From Paenibacillus marchantiae (GTDB lineage: Bacteria; Bacillota; Bacilli; Paenibacillales; Paenibacillaceae): DNA of 64,000 bases. Location of the stretch: assembly GCF_028771845.1 (NCBI RefSeq), contig NZ_CP118270.1:2852001-2916000 (forward strand), given 5' to 3'. The translations under genes were made by a program, and so were the position numbers. This document shows, one piece after another, positions 34,355-43,035 of this stretch (position 1 is the first letter of the stretch; each line of letters starts with the position of its first letter). A model generated the notes under the pieces. That model was not told the origin of the DNA, did not search any database, and saw only the letters and a program-made list of their open reading frames with translations.

Positions 34355-34744
34355 ATGCTGATTCTTGAATGTTTTTTTTTCAGGAATTATTCCGTTAGTC
34401 AAGGCGGTATTTCCAGGTTCATAATAATATTTTTGATGATCTATACTTTCATCTATATCATCATCCTTATCAAACGTTTATTTTTCACCAAACCAAGCAT
34501 TACTCTGGGAAGCGATTATGTGATATCTACGAAAAACCAGAAATATGAAGCATCTCAAATTGACTGCATCTATATGAATTACAAGCGGATTGGTTTCAAA
34601 CTTCATGGTCGGCGATTAGTTCCTATGGATTTATGTTTTTACTTTGATAGTAGCCAAGAGATAGAGGGTTTAAAGCACTTAAATGAATGGGCAGAACATA
34701 ATAAAAAACAAGTAAAACAGAAGTTCTTTCAAACATTAATGTAG
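34355..34744 (+). CDS. Hypothetical membrane protein with a possible non-AUG start
   Basis: 129 residues from ATG 34355, with one or two N-terminal membrane helices and a cytosolic tail having ITLGSDYVISTKNQKYEASQ, a PH-like pattern. That ATG has no ribosome binding site. The frame continues upstream through KYKTTYPRAKWNLIV to ATC at 34307, where GGGAGGG (34293-34299) is spaced 7 nt. Either ATC is used, or the start has been lost by a G-to-C change. Function unknown. Confidence 0.5.
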   Translation: MLILECFFFRNYSVSQGGISRFIIIFLMIYTFIYIIILIKRLFFTKPSITLGSDYVISTKNQKYEASQIDCIYMNYKRIGFKLHGRRLVPMDLCFYFDSSQEIEGLKHLNEWAEHNKKQVKQKFFQTLM

Positions 34745-34797
34745 TCTTCTACGTTGGTTAGAGCATCTAGAAGGATTCGTCGAGATAGGAGACACTC

Positions 34798-34932
34798 ATG
34801 AAATTCCGAACAAAAGAATGGTATGAGACGTGTCAGCGTACTGGACTTCATTTTGGGATGAGGATACATAGGGGGGCTTACGAATTGGACGAAGCTCTTT
34901 TTCTGAGGCTGTATAAAGGGATGGATAAGTAA
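34798..34932 (+). pseudogene. DUF4085-type gene, truncated
   Basis: A 44-residue frame, MKFRTKEWYETCQRTGLHFG then RIHRGAYELDEALFLRLYKG, matches the N-terminus of DUF4085 proteins and stops. The rest of a gene that normally encodes about 250 residues is missing. AGGAG lies 6 nt before the ATG, so the fragment may still be translated. Confidence 0.55.
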
Positions 34933-34994
34933 AATGGTTCTAGCAAGGTTAAGTGGCTTAACTAAGATATGAATTAGAGGCGGTTGGTTCTTTC

Positions 34995-35504
34995 ATGCAA
35001 ACAATGATACGTTCTAAAATGGTTTGGTGGATGGCATTCATTATAATTTTGATTCTTGCGATAGGTATGGGGATGAACGTATTTCGGCAATACGGGGCAA
35101 ACACATTCAGTCATACTGCGGTTCCTGTTGTTTATTCAACTGCATTTCTGGTTTTTCTAATAATACTAGGTGCAGTGTTAGGCTTTCGTATTAAACCTGA
35201 CTCAGGTCTAGGAATAATGCTCAAGGGATGGTCCATGGTTCATCTTGTAATTCTTTTTATTTTGGTGCTCTTGGGAGTTGTGTGGGAGATCTTTTGGGTA
35301 TTAGCCTTTGCATCATTGATCTTCATGCCCATTAACCTTATCGGAGAAGGAATATCTTTAGGGTATCAGATCCATATTCTCATCATCACAGGAAATAAGG
35401 GGAGTGATTTGAAAGAGATTTGGTTCGCCTTGATTTTAAATGTGCTCATCCTCACCATCGCACTCATAGAATTATCAAAGAAAGCAATTCCGTCCTTTTT
35501 TTAG
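34995..35504 (+). CDS. Hypothetical multi-pass membrane protein
   Basis: 169 residues with about five membrane helices. No family recognised. GAGGCGGTTGG precedes the ATG as ribosome binding site. Just downstream, 35521-35643 reads as a tail fragment (VVIWRDFLLNDKELDATYG) to a stop, a second gene remnant. Confidence 0.55.
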   Translation: MQTMIRSKMVWWMAFIIILILAIGMGMNVFRQYGANTFSHTAVPVVYSTAFLVFLIILGAVLGFRIKPDSGLGIMLKGWSMVHLVILFILVLLGVVWEIFWVLAFASLIFMPINLIGEGISLGYQIHILIITGNKGSDLKEIWFALILNVLILTIALIELSKKAIPSFF

Positions 35505-35667
35505 ACTTTGGATATGGAGCGTTAGAGTATGGAAAAAAGACTCTTTGAAGATTGATAGAGAAGATGGTGTTGTGATTTGGAGAGATTTCTTATTGAATGA
35601 CAAGGAACTAGATGCTACCTATGGTACAGCGGGAATTCATTAACTGAAAGAAGGAGGTATACTCTAC

Positions 35668-36141
35668 ATGGGCATGTCTGATTATTATAAAAACCTTAGG
35701 GAAAAGATCGGAAACGAGCTGATTTTTATGCCAGGTGTGGCTGGGGTTATCCGAAATGAACAAGGAGAGATCTTGTTCGGTCGTAAACATAATGAAACCA
35801 ACTGGGGCTTAATTGCTGGGGCAATCGAGCTCGGTGAGACACCTGCTCAAGCGATGATAAGAGAAGCATGGGAAGAGACAGGACTTATCATAGAACCGGA
35901 GAAAGTGATAGGGATTTATGGTGGTGAAGAGCAGCGGTTTACATACAGTAATGGTCACCAAGTTGAATATTTAACGATCGTATTTGAATGCAGTATCAAG
36001 TCTGGACAACTGGCATCCGATAATGAAGAGATAAAGGATCTGCAATTTTTCCCCGAGAATGAGCTTCCACCTATTGCAAACAAGTATCCAGATTATATTT
36101 TTAGTTCTAACCAAGAGGAAAGGGCGCATTTTATTAAATAG
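35668..36141 (+). CDS. NUDIX hydrolase
   Basis: 157 residues. The Nudix box is GAIELGETPAQAMIREAWEE followed by TG, matching G-x5-E-x7-R-E-U-x-E-E-x-G, which binds the metal. Such enzymes cleave nucleoside diphosphates linked to another group; the substrate cannot be read. AAGGAGG lies upstream. One of three NUDIX genes here (also 43878 and 62762), each different in sequence. Confidence 0.85.
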   Translation: MGMSDYYKNLREKIGNELIFMPGVAGVIRNEQGEILFGRKHNETNWGLIAGAIELGETPAQAMIREAWEETGLIIEPEKVIGIYGGEEQRFTYSNGHQVEYLTIVFECSIKSGQLASDNEEIKDLQFFPENELPPIANKYPDYIFSSNQEERAHFIK

Positions 36142-36168
36142 TCTCAATTATTAAAAGGAGGAGTGGGC

Positions 36169-36450
36169 GTGAGAAGCTCCAGGTTTACACCGTATTTAAG
36201 TTTCATTGGTTTAGGATTAATTATTATGACTTTGGCCATAAATCTTATTTTTCATTATGGAAGGGGATTGGATGAAGGTTCCCTTATGCTTTTGTCGGTT
36301 GCCAATGCCGCGTCATTGTTTTTCACTTTAGTATGGGGATTGTTTGGGCTTATTGAGTTGTATTTAATATTGAATTCGAATAAGAAACTTAAATCCGGAT
36401 TGGATACTGGGAATATTAGTAAAGAAGAGTGCATAAAGCCAAAAATCTAA
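36169..36450 (+). CDS. Hypothetical two-helix membrane protein
   Basis: About 93 residues with helices near 10-30 and 40-65 and a basic tail. GTG 36169 has AAGGAGG 7-8 nt upstream; the GTG at 36163 would be too close. No family recognised. A 103-nt AT-rich gap follows. Confidence 0.5.
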   Translation: MRSSRFTPYLSFIGLGLIIMTLAINLIFHYGRGLDEGSLMLLSVANAASLFFTLVWGLFGLIELYLILNSNKKLKSGLDTGNISKEECIKPKI

Positions 36451-36553
36451 AATTCTGTTTGTTGTAAATATAAGTTATCTGGTTATGCTTTTAATTCAAC
36501 TTGCATATGTCATTATGAATTGGGACGAGGTCGATGTTTAGGAGGAATTATAA

Positions 36554-36841
36554 TTGAAAGCATTGTCGATCATTGGTATTGTGTTATTTACATTAACGTT
36601 TTTTATGATATTCGGATTAGGGCCAGAAGATCCTGATGGCGCAGCAATCTTCGGACTTTTCAGTATGCTGTACGCCATACCTTTTTCAATTGTAGTTTTG
36701 GTTAGAGCAAATAAATTAAAAAAGCCACGTGTAAATGTTCACGAACAGCTTCTGCAATTAGGTGAGTTGAGAGAAAAAAATATCATTACTGAGTTTGAGT
36801 TTGAACAAAAGAAAGAGAAGCTGTTCTCTAAAATTAAGTAG
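36554..36841 (+). CDS. Small membrane protein with C-terminal SHOCT motif
   Basis: 95 residues: two short membrane helices, a linker, and the C-terminal SHOCT pattern LLQLGELREKNIITEFEFEQ followed by KK-x-KLF. SHOCT motifs are short C-terminal helices of unclear role. TTG start with AGGAGG 8 nt upstream. A bidirectional terminator follows. Confidence 0.65.
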   Translation: MKALSIIGIVLFTLTFFMIFGLGPEDPDGAAIFGLFSMLYAIPFSIVVLVRANKLKKPRVNVHEQLLQLGELREKNIITEFEFEQKKEKLFSKIK

Positions 36842-36861
36842 TTCAGAGACAACTACATACC

Positions 36862-36911
36862 ATAATGGAGGCCCACCTAAGATAATAGTTATCGGGGGAG
36901 GCCTCCATTAT
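36862..36911. terminator. Bidirectional terminator
   Basis: ATAATGGAGGCC (36862-36873) and GGCCTCCATTAT (36900-36911) form a perfect 12-bp stem around a 26-nt loop between convergent genes. Confidence 0.75.
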
Positions 36912-36949
36912 TAATAATATCTTCGTAAATTAAATGATCTAAATCGACC

Positions 36950-37378
36950 TTACTCGTTCGTAATATTTAACGTTTCATCGGTAATGGTCTTACCATCACT
37001 CCCCAATGCCTGAACAATCACATGGTGATGCAAAGACTTACCCGCAATATTCCACGTTATCTTCCAACCATCGTTCCCATTGGTATCATATCCGATCAAT
37101 TCTCGTTCTCCCCAAGTCTCAGTTCCTGTTGGAACGGTCCAGAAAAGAAGTGTTTCCGCGTTGGTCGCCTCTACTGTGACATTTAACTCTGTGCTATCTG
37201 TAGGAATTATAATCCAACCTTCTTTTTCGGGAAAGTTAGTCTCAACATTTGCAATCATGGGCATAGCCTCATTTCTTGGGATAACCTCAGTGTCATGATT
37301 TTCAGTAGGAACTTCTGAAGCGCAGGCTGTGAGAAGAAGGAAGAGCAGAAGAATCGGGAAAAATGCTATATTTGTCAT
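36950..37378 (-). CDS. Hypothetical lipoprotein
   Basis: 142 residues with a lipoprotein signal (LLFLLLTAC, Cys19). The mature part is a single beta-sandwich-like domain with VEATNAETLLFWTVPTGTET and TWNIAGKSLHHHVIVQALGS. No catalytic motif is seen. It stands as a single minus-strand gene. Confidence 0.7.
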   Translation of the reverse strand: MTNIAFFPILLLFLLLTACASEVPTENHDTEVIPRNEAMPMIANVETNFPEKEGWIIIPTDSTELNVTVEATNAETLLFWTVPTGTETWGERELIGYDTNGNDGWKITWNIAGKSLHHHVIVQALGSDGKTITDETLNITNE

Positions 37379-37521
37379 GATGATTACCTCTTTCTATATA
37401 GTGGTATTCACAAATCCTCCAGAGTAATTCCCTCGCACTTGGTTTGACAATACGTTATATGCATGTAAACATAACAGTTAATCAATTACAGTTTAATATA
37501 AGTAAGGAGTTGTGAATCAGG

Positions 37522-37734
37522 ATGGAACTCTTTGGAGCTTTTATAGCGTTGATTCTATGTTTTATTGTGTTTCTTATCGTTGCTGCAGTTATACGTTATG
37601 CGATAGATTCTTCAAAAACATCGAAAAGACTTGAGGATCTAATAAAAGAAGTACACTATTTGAGAACTGAAATTAAAAAACAAAATAACAATAAACAAGG
37701 CGATAATAAATATATTATTGACGAGAAAGTATAG
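37522..37734 (+). CDS. Small single-helix membrane protein
   Basis: 70 residues: an N-terminal membrane helix (about 5-27) and a charged tail with a short helical segment RLEDLIKEVHYLRTEIKKQ, perhaps a coiled coil. AAGGAG lies upstream, about 13 nt before the ATG. Many Bacilli have proteins of this form; function unknown. Confidence 0.55.
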   Translation: MELFGAFIALILCFIVFLIVAAVIRYAIDSSKTSKRLEDLIKEVHYLRTEIKKQNNNKQGDNKYIIDEKV

Positions 37735-37800
37735 TATAGGTGCCTATTCAAGAAGCAATACCTTGCATCATGCAGGTCGTTTTATGGAAGGAGGGTTAAG

Positions 37801-38217
37801 GTGCGAAGTGATTTTATTGAGCTCGTGGAAGAGAGTGATGAGAGGTACAAATGTTATGTTTTGAAAAATACAGTCCAAATATTTAAGCAATCCATAAAGG
37901 ATGAGGATTTAAAGGATGTCCGACTCTATATATCGACGACTATTCAGTTAGATGCAATTGCTGATGTAGTAGAGTCATATCTGCATTGGTTTACGGAGTG
38001 TGAGGCCGTATTTCGAAATTATTATGAGAATGAACTTCGTGAACAAGTACATAAGGATTGGTTTAATGAAATTGAAGTTTATCAAGTAGATATCACATTT
38101 AATAGTAAAGAGGACTACGGAGCAACGATAGCCTGCGGAGACAATGTGTTACAAGGTCACATTATGATTATTGATTTTGATCGAGAACATATCCAGGCTA
38201 TCCACTTAAATGGATAA
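37801..38217 (+). CDS. Hypothetical soluble acidic protein
   Basis: 138 residues from GTG with AAGGAGG about 7 nt upstream. Acidic, with EVYQVDITFNSKEDYGATIA and an HIMIIDFDREHIQAIHLNG tail; no membrane segment. Size and acidity are like immunity proteins but no family is recognised and no toxin is nearby. Confidence 0.55.
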   Translation: MRSDFIELVEESDERYKCYVLKNTVQIFKQSIKDEDLKDVRLYISTTIQLDAIADVVESYLHWFTECEAVFRNYYENELREQVHKDWFNEIEVYQVDITFNSKEDYGATIACGDNVLQGHIMIIDFDREHIQAIHLNG

Positions 38218-38218
38218 G

Positions 38219-38347
38219 CTAATTATATATACCATCTATGATGATGTTTTGTAGTCTATTGTTTTCTCTTAGCTCCAGGTAGTTAAGAAATAGGAGCAGC
38301 GTTATCAGTACAAGAATCACTGACATGAACTTTTGGAATTTCCCCAT
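38219..38347 (-). CDS. Small hydrophobic membrane peptide
   Basis: A 42-residue frame starting MGKFQKFM, a hydrophobic helix (about 9-24) and a polar tail LRENNRLQNIII. Its start has a strong AGGAGG about 10 nt upstream, which supports real translation. It overlaps no other gene and lies between convergent terminators. It could be a small membrane regulator; no family is recognised. Confidence 0.45.
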   Translation of the reverse strand: MGKFQKFMSVILVLITLLLFLNYLELRENNRLQNIIIDGIYN

Positions 38348-38463
38348 GGTAGATATAACCTCCTCATTATATTAAGTAAATTACGGTGTACAACAAATTA
38401 ATTTGATAATGCCATTTGTATTACAGAACGCCTGAATGGAATTAAAGTTACGTGCAAAATGAA

Positions 38464-38501
38464 AAACAGGACTATTCCTCTAACGGGAATAAGTCCTGTT
38501 T
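38464..38501. terminator. Terminator of the czcD-like gene
   Basis: AAACAGGACT-ATTCC (38464-38478) pairs with GGAATAAGTCCTGTTT (38486-38501) with one bulge. On the minus strand it follows the czcD-like stop by 20 nt. Confidence 0.75.
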
Positions 38502-38520
38502 CTATTTAAAACTATTAATC

Positions 38521-39489
38521 TCAATGATGATGATGCCCATGAGCATCCGGTGCGTCACCTTTGACAGTGCATAAAACCGAGGTGTCGTGAAGATGTTTTT
38601 CAGATTCGACTTGCAAGGTCACATGCTTGATTTCTTTATGCTCCAACAGATGCTCAATCTTCTGAACAAGCACCTCGGATGCATACACATCCATCGTTCC
38701 ATCCACCACGATATGAGCGGTCAGTGCATTCAGGTTGCTGGTGATGGACCAGACATGCACGTCGTGCACGCCTTTGACGCCATCGACTTGTTTGATGGTC
38801 TGAACAAGGTCATTTACATCCACATTCGCTGGCGTTCCCTCCATCAAGATATGCAAGGATGATTTGGTGACAAAGAATCCACTGCGTAGAACCAGTACAG
38901 CTACAATGACACTTGCGAGTGGATCGGCCCAGCCCCAACCGAAGAACATCATAAGCAAAGCAGCAGCAATGGCGCCAACCGATCCGAGCATATCACTAAT
39001 GACATGCAGGTATGCTCCGCGCATATTCAAGTTTTTCTCCGTATCGCTACCGCGCATCATGATCCATGCCACCAGGATATTAATGAGCAAGCCGATGATA
39101 CTGATGATCAACATACCGACTGTTGCGACTTCTGGTGGGTTGATGAAGCGACCAATTGCTTCGTAAAAGATGTAAAGTGAGATGGCGATTAAGGTGACCC
39201 CATTTAACGTGGCTGCCAAAATCTCAAAGCGTCTGTACCCGTACGTTTTGCCTGTATTCACCGCTTTTTCGCCAAAGGTGAACGCCAGCAAGGCAATCCC
39301 CAAAGCTATGGAATCAGACAACATATGACCTGCATCGGAGATGAGGGCCAAGCTGTTGGTGATGAATCCACCAACGGCTTCAACAATCATATAAACGGTA
39401 ATAATAATGAAGGAAAACAACAGTACTTTCTTGTTATTGGTACTACCATGATTGTGTCCATGGTCGTGGTTGTGATGATGTCCGGACAT
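38521..39489 (-). CDS. czcD: Cation diffusion facilitator, CzcD-like zinc/cobalt/cadmium exporter
   Basis: About 322 residues with six membrane helices and a C-terminal cytosolic metal-binding domain. The N-terminus is His-rich (MSGHHHNHDHGHNHG), as is the C-terminus (DAHGHHHH), and both are probably metal-handling tails. Helix 2 has SDAGHMLSD and helix 5 HVISDMLGS, the H/D pairs that form the transport site. It exchanges divalent metal for protons. ATG 39489 is chosen because AAGGAGAGG lies upstream; a longer frame to 39597 adds nothing family-like. Its promoter is a perfect consensus with an ArsR-type operator. Confidence 0.87.
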   Translation of the reverse strand: MSGHHHNHDHGHNHGSTNNKKVLLFSFIIITVYMIVEAVGGFITNSLALISDAGHMLSDSIALGIALLAFTFGEKAVNTGKTYGYRRFEILAATLNGVTLIAISLYIFYEAIGRFINPPEVATVGMLIISIIGLLINILVAWIMMRGSDTEKNLNMRGAYLHVISDMLGSVGAIAAALLMMFFGWGWADPLASVIVAVLVLRSGFFVTKSSLHILMEGTPANVDVNDLVQTIKQVDGVKGVHDVHVWSITSNLNALTAHIVVDGTMDVYASEVLVQKIEHLLEHKEIKHVTLQVESEKHLHDTSVLCTVKGDAPDAHGHHHH

Positions 39490-39587
39490 ATGAGATCCTC
39501 TCCTTTGGAGCCGTGCTCCGTTATGTAATTGATTTCTTTTGTGACTACAAGTGATCTTCGGAAATGATAAAGTGCATATAAATGAAT

Positions 39588-39647
39588 ATATGAGCAATCA
39601 TTCATATGTTATGGTTTTATTATAGGTGCGCCTAATAATAGTGTCAA
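39588..39647 (-). promoter_or_regulatory. Consensus promoter and ArsR-type operator for the czcD-like gene
   Basis: On the minus strand TTGACA (39642-39647) and TATAAT (39619-39624) are spaced exactly 17 bp, a perfect housekeeping promoter. Just downstream of the expected start is ATATGAGCAATCATTCATAT (39588-39607, given as plus strand), an imperfect palindrome like the CzrA/SmtB family operator. A repressor there would keep the gene off until metal releases it. No arsR-family gene is in the window. Confidence 0.7.
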
Positions 39648-39793
39648 CCAGATTTGAGAAAATATAAACATGCCCGCAGGGCTCTCTTACTTGTTCGCTG
39701 GCGATTTACGTTGCTTTTGTGCTACCATCTGTGCAGGATCAATGTCGCGGAACCTATATTATTTCAACTTACAGAAAAGGGGCGGACAACAAT

Positions 39794-40471
39794 ATGAAGA
39801 ATCTGCTTCTGGCGGACGACGACGCCAATATTAGAGCACTCCTCCGGCATGTCATGACCAAGGAAGGGTATCGGGTACATGAAGCACAGGATGGAGTGGA
39901 AGCAGTCAAGGTTATGCAAGCAACACCAATCGATCTGGCGATTCTGGATGTGATGATGCCAGGTATGGACGGACTGGAGTTATGTGATTTCATTCGGCAA
40001 CAGTACGACATTCCAATCATGCTGCTGACAGCACGGGATCAGCTATCCGACAAGCGTGATGGGTACTTGAGAGGTACAGATGAATATGTGACGAAGCCAT
40101 TTGAACCCGAGGAACTGGTCTACCGGGTCAAGGCATTATTTCGCCGTTACCATCGCACGTCCAGTGATATCATTCGCATGAATCGCATCGTGATTGACCG
40201 GAATAATGTGGAGGTCTCCGATGGACAATCGATTCTCTTTTTACCAATGAAGGAGTTTGAGCTACTCTCTCAACTTGCTCAGTTTCCGGGGCGCTTATTC
40301 TCGCGTGATGAACTGATTCGGTTGGTCTGGGGAGCGGATTATGAAGGCGATGACCGCACCGTGGATGTACATATCAAGCGACTGCGTGATCGTTTTGCCG
40401 ATTATGGGGATGATTTTGTCATTCAGACGGTACGGGGGATTGGTTATAAGATTGAGGTGAAAGCGCATTGA
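39794..40471 (+). CDS. hssR: Heme response regulator HssR-like, OmpR family
   Basis: 225 residues (S. aureus HssR is 224): receiver domain with phospho-acceptor Asp52 in ILDVMMPGMDG and LLTARDQLSDKRDGYLRGTD, then a winged-helix DNA-binding domain with DDRTVDVHIKRLRDRF. With HssS and HrtBA it forms a heme-responsive circuit. ATG 39794 has GGGGCGG upstream; an open frame to 39719 has no ribosome binding site. The name rests on sequence likeness and the fixed gene order HssR-HssS-HrtB-HrtA. Confidence 0.8.
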   Translation: MKNLLLADDDANIRALLRHVMTKEGYRVHEAQDGVEAVKVMQATPIDLAILDVMMPGMDGLELCDFIRQQYDIPIMLLTARDQLSDKRDGYLRGTDEYVTKPFEPEELVYRVKALFRRYHRTSSDIIRMNRIVIDRNNVEVSDGQSILFLPMKEFELLSQLAQFPGRLFSRDELIRLVWGADYEGDDRTVDVHIKRLRDRFADYGDDFVIQTVRGIGYKIEVKAH

Positions 40472-41844
40472 GATCACTGTACTTTCGGGTGTTTATGATT
40501 ACAATCGCGGTGATTCTGGTCAGCGCCATGCTGGGTTTTCTTTTATCCAATATTTATTATCATGCGAAGCTGAAGTCTTTCAATGATGAGAAGTTAGTTG
40601 GCATTGCGACGCAAATGAAGCAGTTTGTAGAGCAGGAACCAGCTACGGTAGAGCATTATCTGAACAATGCCGCAGCGCTCGGTTACGAAATTTATGTGAC
40701 GGATGGAAAAGGGAATGACCAATTCTATGGCCGTGAATTCCGCCAGAAGGATCTGGACAAGCAGGCTGTAGATCAGGTGCTCAGTGGTGAGATATACCAC
40801 GGCGTCGCCGAGTTTCCCAGCAAACCTTTCATTACCGGTTTCTTCGATAATCAATTGAGCAATACCGTTGGTGTTCATCTAGAGATGGGCAATGCAAGTT
40901 ATGCGTTGTTTATGCGCCCGGATGTCATTTTGCAATTCGGTGAGCTGCGTATCTTTTTTGCGTTGATTGGAGCGTTTACGGTGGGCATTAGCATCCTGCT
41001 CTTTATAATCAGTACCCGCTATCTGGTGAATCCGATTGAACGTCTGTCCGAGGCGACCAAACGCATTGCGCAAGGGAACTATAATCTGAAATTGTCCACG
41101 ACTAGGCGTGATGAGATTGGGCAGTTGGCCCAGCATTTCATGACCATGAGTCGTGAATTGGAGCGAGTGGATCAGGCCCGTCAGCAGTTTGTATCGAACG
41201 TATCTCATGAGATTCAATCACCGCTGACCTCGATTCAGGGTTTTGCCCAACTGGTAGCGGATCGAGATCTGCCTGAACAAGAACGGGAGCACTATGCTTC
41301 CATTATTGAAGAGGAGAGCCGCCATCTCTCATTGCTCAGTAAACAATTGCTGCTGTTGTCCTCTCTGGAACAAGGTCATGAGGATTTGACCAAAGTGAGA
41401 TTCTCTCTACGAGATCAATTCCGCCAATCGGTTCAGGTGCTGCAATGGCAGTTGGAAGAAAAAGAACTGTTGCTAAGGATCTCGGTACCCGAATCCATCC
41501 AGTTATATGGCAATGAAGTGCTGCTCATGCAAGTATGGATGAATCTGCTGGGTAATGCCGTGAATCATCTTCCACAGGGGAGAAGCATCGAGATTCGTGC
41601 AGAAGAGACCAATGCCCAGTGCGTAATCTATATTCGGGATACAGGAGATGGGATTGCGGCAGAGCATTTGCCTTTCCTGTTTGATCGTTTCTACCGAGTA
41701 GACCGTGCGAGAGAGCGATCTTCCGGCCGAACCGGGCTTGGGCTTGCCATTGTGCAGAAAATTATTCGCATCCATGACGGCACGATTGAGGTCTCCAGTT
41801 CGTCAGAAGGAACGGTCTTTACCGTGACGCTCCCGCAGATGTAA
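40468..41844 (+). CDS. hssS: Heme sensor kinase HssS-like
   Basis: 458 residues (S. aureus HssS is 457): two membrane helices (about 8-28 and 163-183) around an extracellular loop, HAMP (about 185-235), phospho-acceptor His247 in SHEIQSPLTSIQGFA, a motif shared with HssS, and HATPase with RDTGDGI and RTGLGLAI. The TTG start overlaps the hssR stop in TTGA, so translation is coupled. It is thought to sense heme exposure and phosphorylate HssR. Confidence 0.8.
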   Translation: MRSLYFRVFMITIAVILVSAMLGFLLSNIYYHAKLKSFNDEKLVGIATQMKQFVEQEPATVEHYLNNAAALGYEIYVTDGKGNDQFYGREFRQKDLDKQAVDQVLSGEIYHGVAEFPSKPFITGFFDNQLSNTVGVHLEMGNASYALFMRPDVILQFGELRIFFALIGAFTVGISILLFIISTRYLVNPIERLSEATKRIAQGNYNLKLSTTRRDEIGQLAQHFMTMSRELERVDQARQQFVSNVSHEIQSPLTSIQGFAQLVADRDLPEQEREHYASIIEEESRHLSLLSKQLLLLSSLEQGHEDLTKVRFSLRDQFRQSVQVLQWQLEEKELLLRISVPESIQLYGNEVLLMQVWMNLLGNAVNHLPQGRSIEIRAEETNAQCVIYIRDTGDGIAAEHLPFLFDRFYRVDRARERSSGRTGLGLAIVQKIIRIHDGTIEVSSSSEGTVFTVTLPQM

Positions 41845-41851
41845 TCTGTTA

Positions 41852-41883
41852 TTCATTTGCCGTTCATTTTCGCCTCCTATACT
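41852..41883 (+). promoter_or_regulatory. Candidate HssR operator and promoter of hrtB
   Basis: TTCATTT occurs at 41852-41858 and again at 41863-41869, an 11-bp direct repeat resembling the HssR direct repeat (GTTCATATT twice). It covers the -35 region of a -10 TATACT (41878-41883). Position and repeat form match the known mode of HssR activation. Confidence 0.5.
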
Positions 41884-41910
41884 TGGGTTATCAAGAGGAG
41901 GTCAGAGAAT

Positions 41911-43035
41911 ATGTACTTGGCTATTAGAGAGATGAGGTTTGCCAAAGGGCGATATGCATTAATTGCTACAATTATGGTGCTTGTATCATTTTTGGTTTTG
42001 TTTGTCACAGGTCTGGCACAGGGGCTTGCGTATGATAACGCGGCATCCATCAAAAATATGGCAGCAACCCATTTTGTTCTGGAGCAGGATTCGAATCATC
42101 GGTTTACCCGCTCCCAGGTGAATCAGGACCAGCTGGAGCAGACACGCTCCGTTGTGGGGCAAGAGAACGCTGAACCGCTGGGTGTGAAAATGACAACGGT
42201 CAGTCCAGCTGGTGACACGAAGAAGATTGATGTAACGCTATTCATGGTGAACCCGGAAGGCTGGCTGGCTCCAACCGTAACGGAAGGCTCTCCAATCACG
42301 GATCTGAAAGACGGGCAGGTTGTAGTGGATCAAAAGCTGTCTGAATCTGGCGTGAGGATTGGAACGGAACTGGTCGATCAAGCCTCGGGAACGAAGTGGA
42401 CCGTGGGTGGATTTGTGGAAAATGAGTCCTTCAGTCACTCACCGGTTGTGTTTCTGAACGAGCAGGAATGGCTCGCTATTCAAGAAGGTTCTCGTACTTC
42501 GCAAGGGACAGCAGACTCCAATGCTCCGGAATACAGTGCGATTGCCGTTAAAGATGCAGGTGAGAAGGTAGACAGCCTCAGTTCCGCTTTGCCGAATACG
42601 GAAGTAATTACGAAGTCCGATGCGGTATCGGCCATTCCTGGGTACAAGGAAGAGCAGGGCTCACTACTCATGATGATTGCCTTTTTATTTGTTATCTCGG
42701 CGTTTGTGCTTGCGGTATTCTTCTACGTCATCACGATTCAGAAAACGAGTCAATTTGGTATTTTGAAAGCCATTGGGACGCGAAATTCATATTTGGCGGG
42801 CAGTGTTTCGTTGCAAGTATTGCTTCTGTCCATCGGCAGTCTGGTGATCAGTGTGCTGTTGGTTCAGCTGTTTGAATCGATCTTGCCAGCTTCGATGCCG
42901 TTTCAATTAGGCTTGTCCACCCTGGCACTAACGTGTGTGTTATTCGTGGTGATGTCTATGGCGGGTTCGCTATTCTCGGTGTGGAAGGTTACCAAAATTG
43001 ATGCGCTTGATGCGATTGGGAGGACAGCAGCATGA
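41911..43035 (+). CDS. hrtB: Heme exporter permease HrtB-like (FtsX family)
   Basis: About 374 residues with one N-terminal helix, a large extracellular domain and three C-terminal helices, the FtsX/MacB permease fold. S. aureus HrtB is 351. With HrtA it is expected to remove heme from the membrane. ATG 41911 (MYLAIREMRFAKGRY) has GAGGAGG 9 nt upstream. It overlaps hrtA by 4 nt. Confidence 0.8.
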   Translation: MYLAIREMRFAKGRYALIATIMVLVSFLVLFVTGLAQGLAYDNAASIKNMAATHFVLEQDSNHRFTRSQVNQDQLEQTRSVVGQENAEPLGVKMTTVSPAGDTKKIDVTLFMVNPEGWLAPTVTEGSPITDLKDGQVVVDQKLSESGVRIGTELVDQASGTKWTVGGFVENESFSHSPVVFLNEQEWLAIQEGSRTSQGTADSNAPEYSAIAVKDAGEKVDSLSSALPNTEVITKSDAVSAIPGYKEEQGSLLMMIAFLFVISAFVLAVFFYVITIQKTSQFGILKAIGTRNSYLAGSVSLQVLLLSIGSLVISVLLVQLFESILPASMPFQLGLSTLALTCVLFVVMSMAGSLFSVWKVTKIDALDAIGRTAA

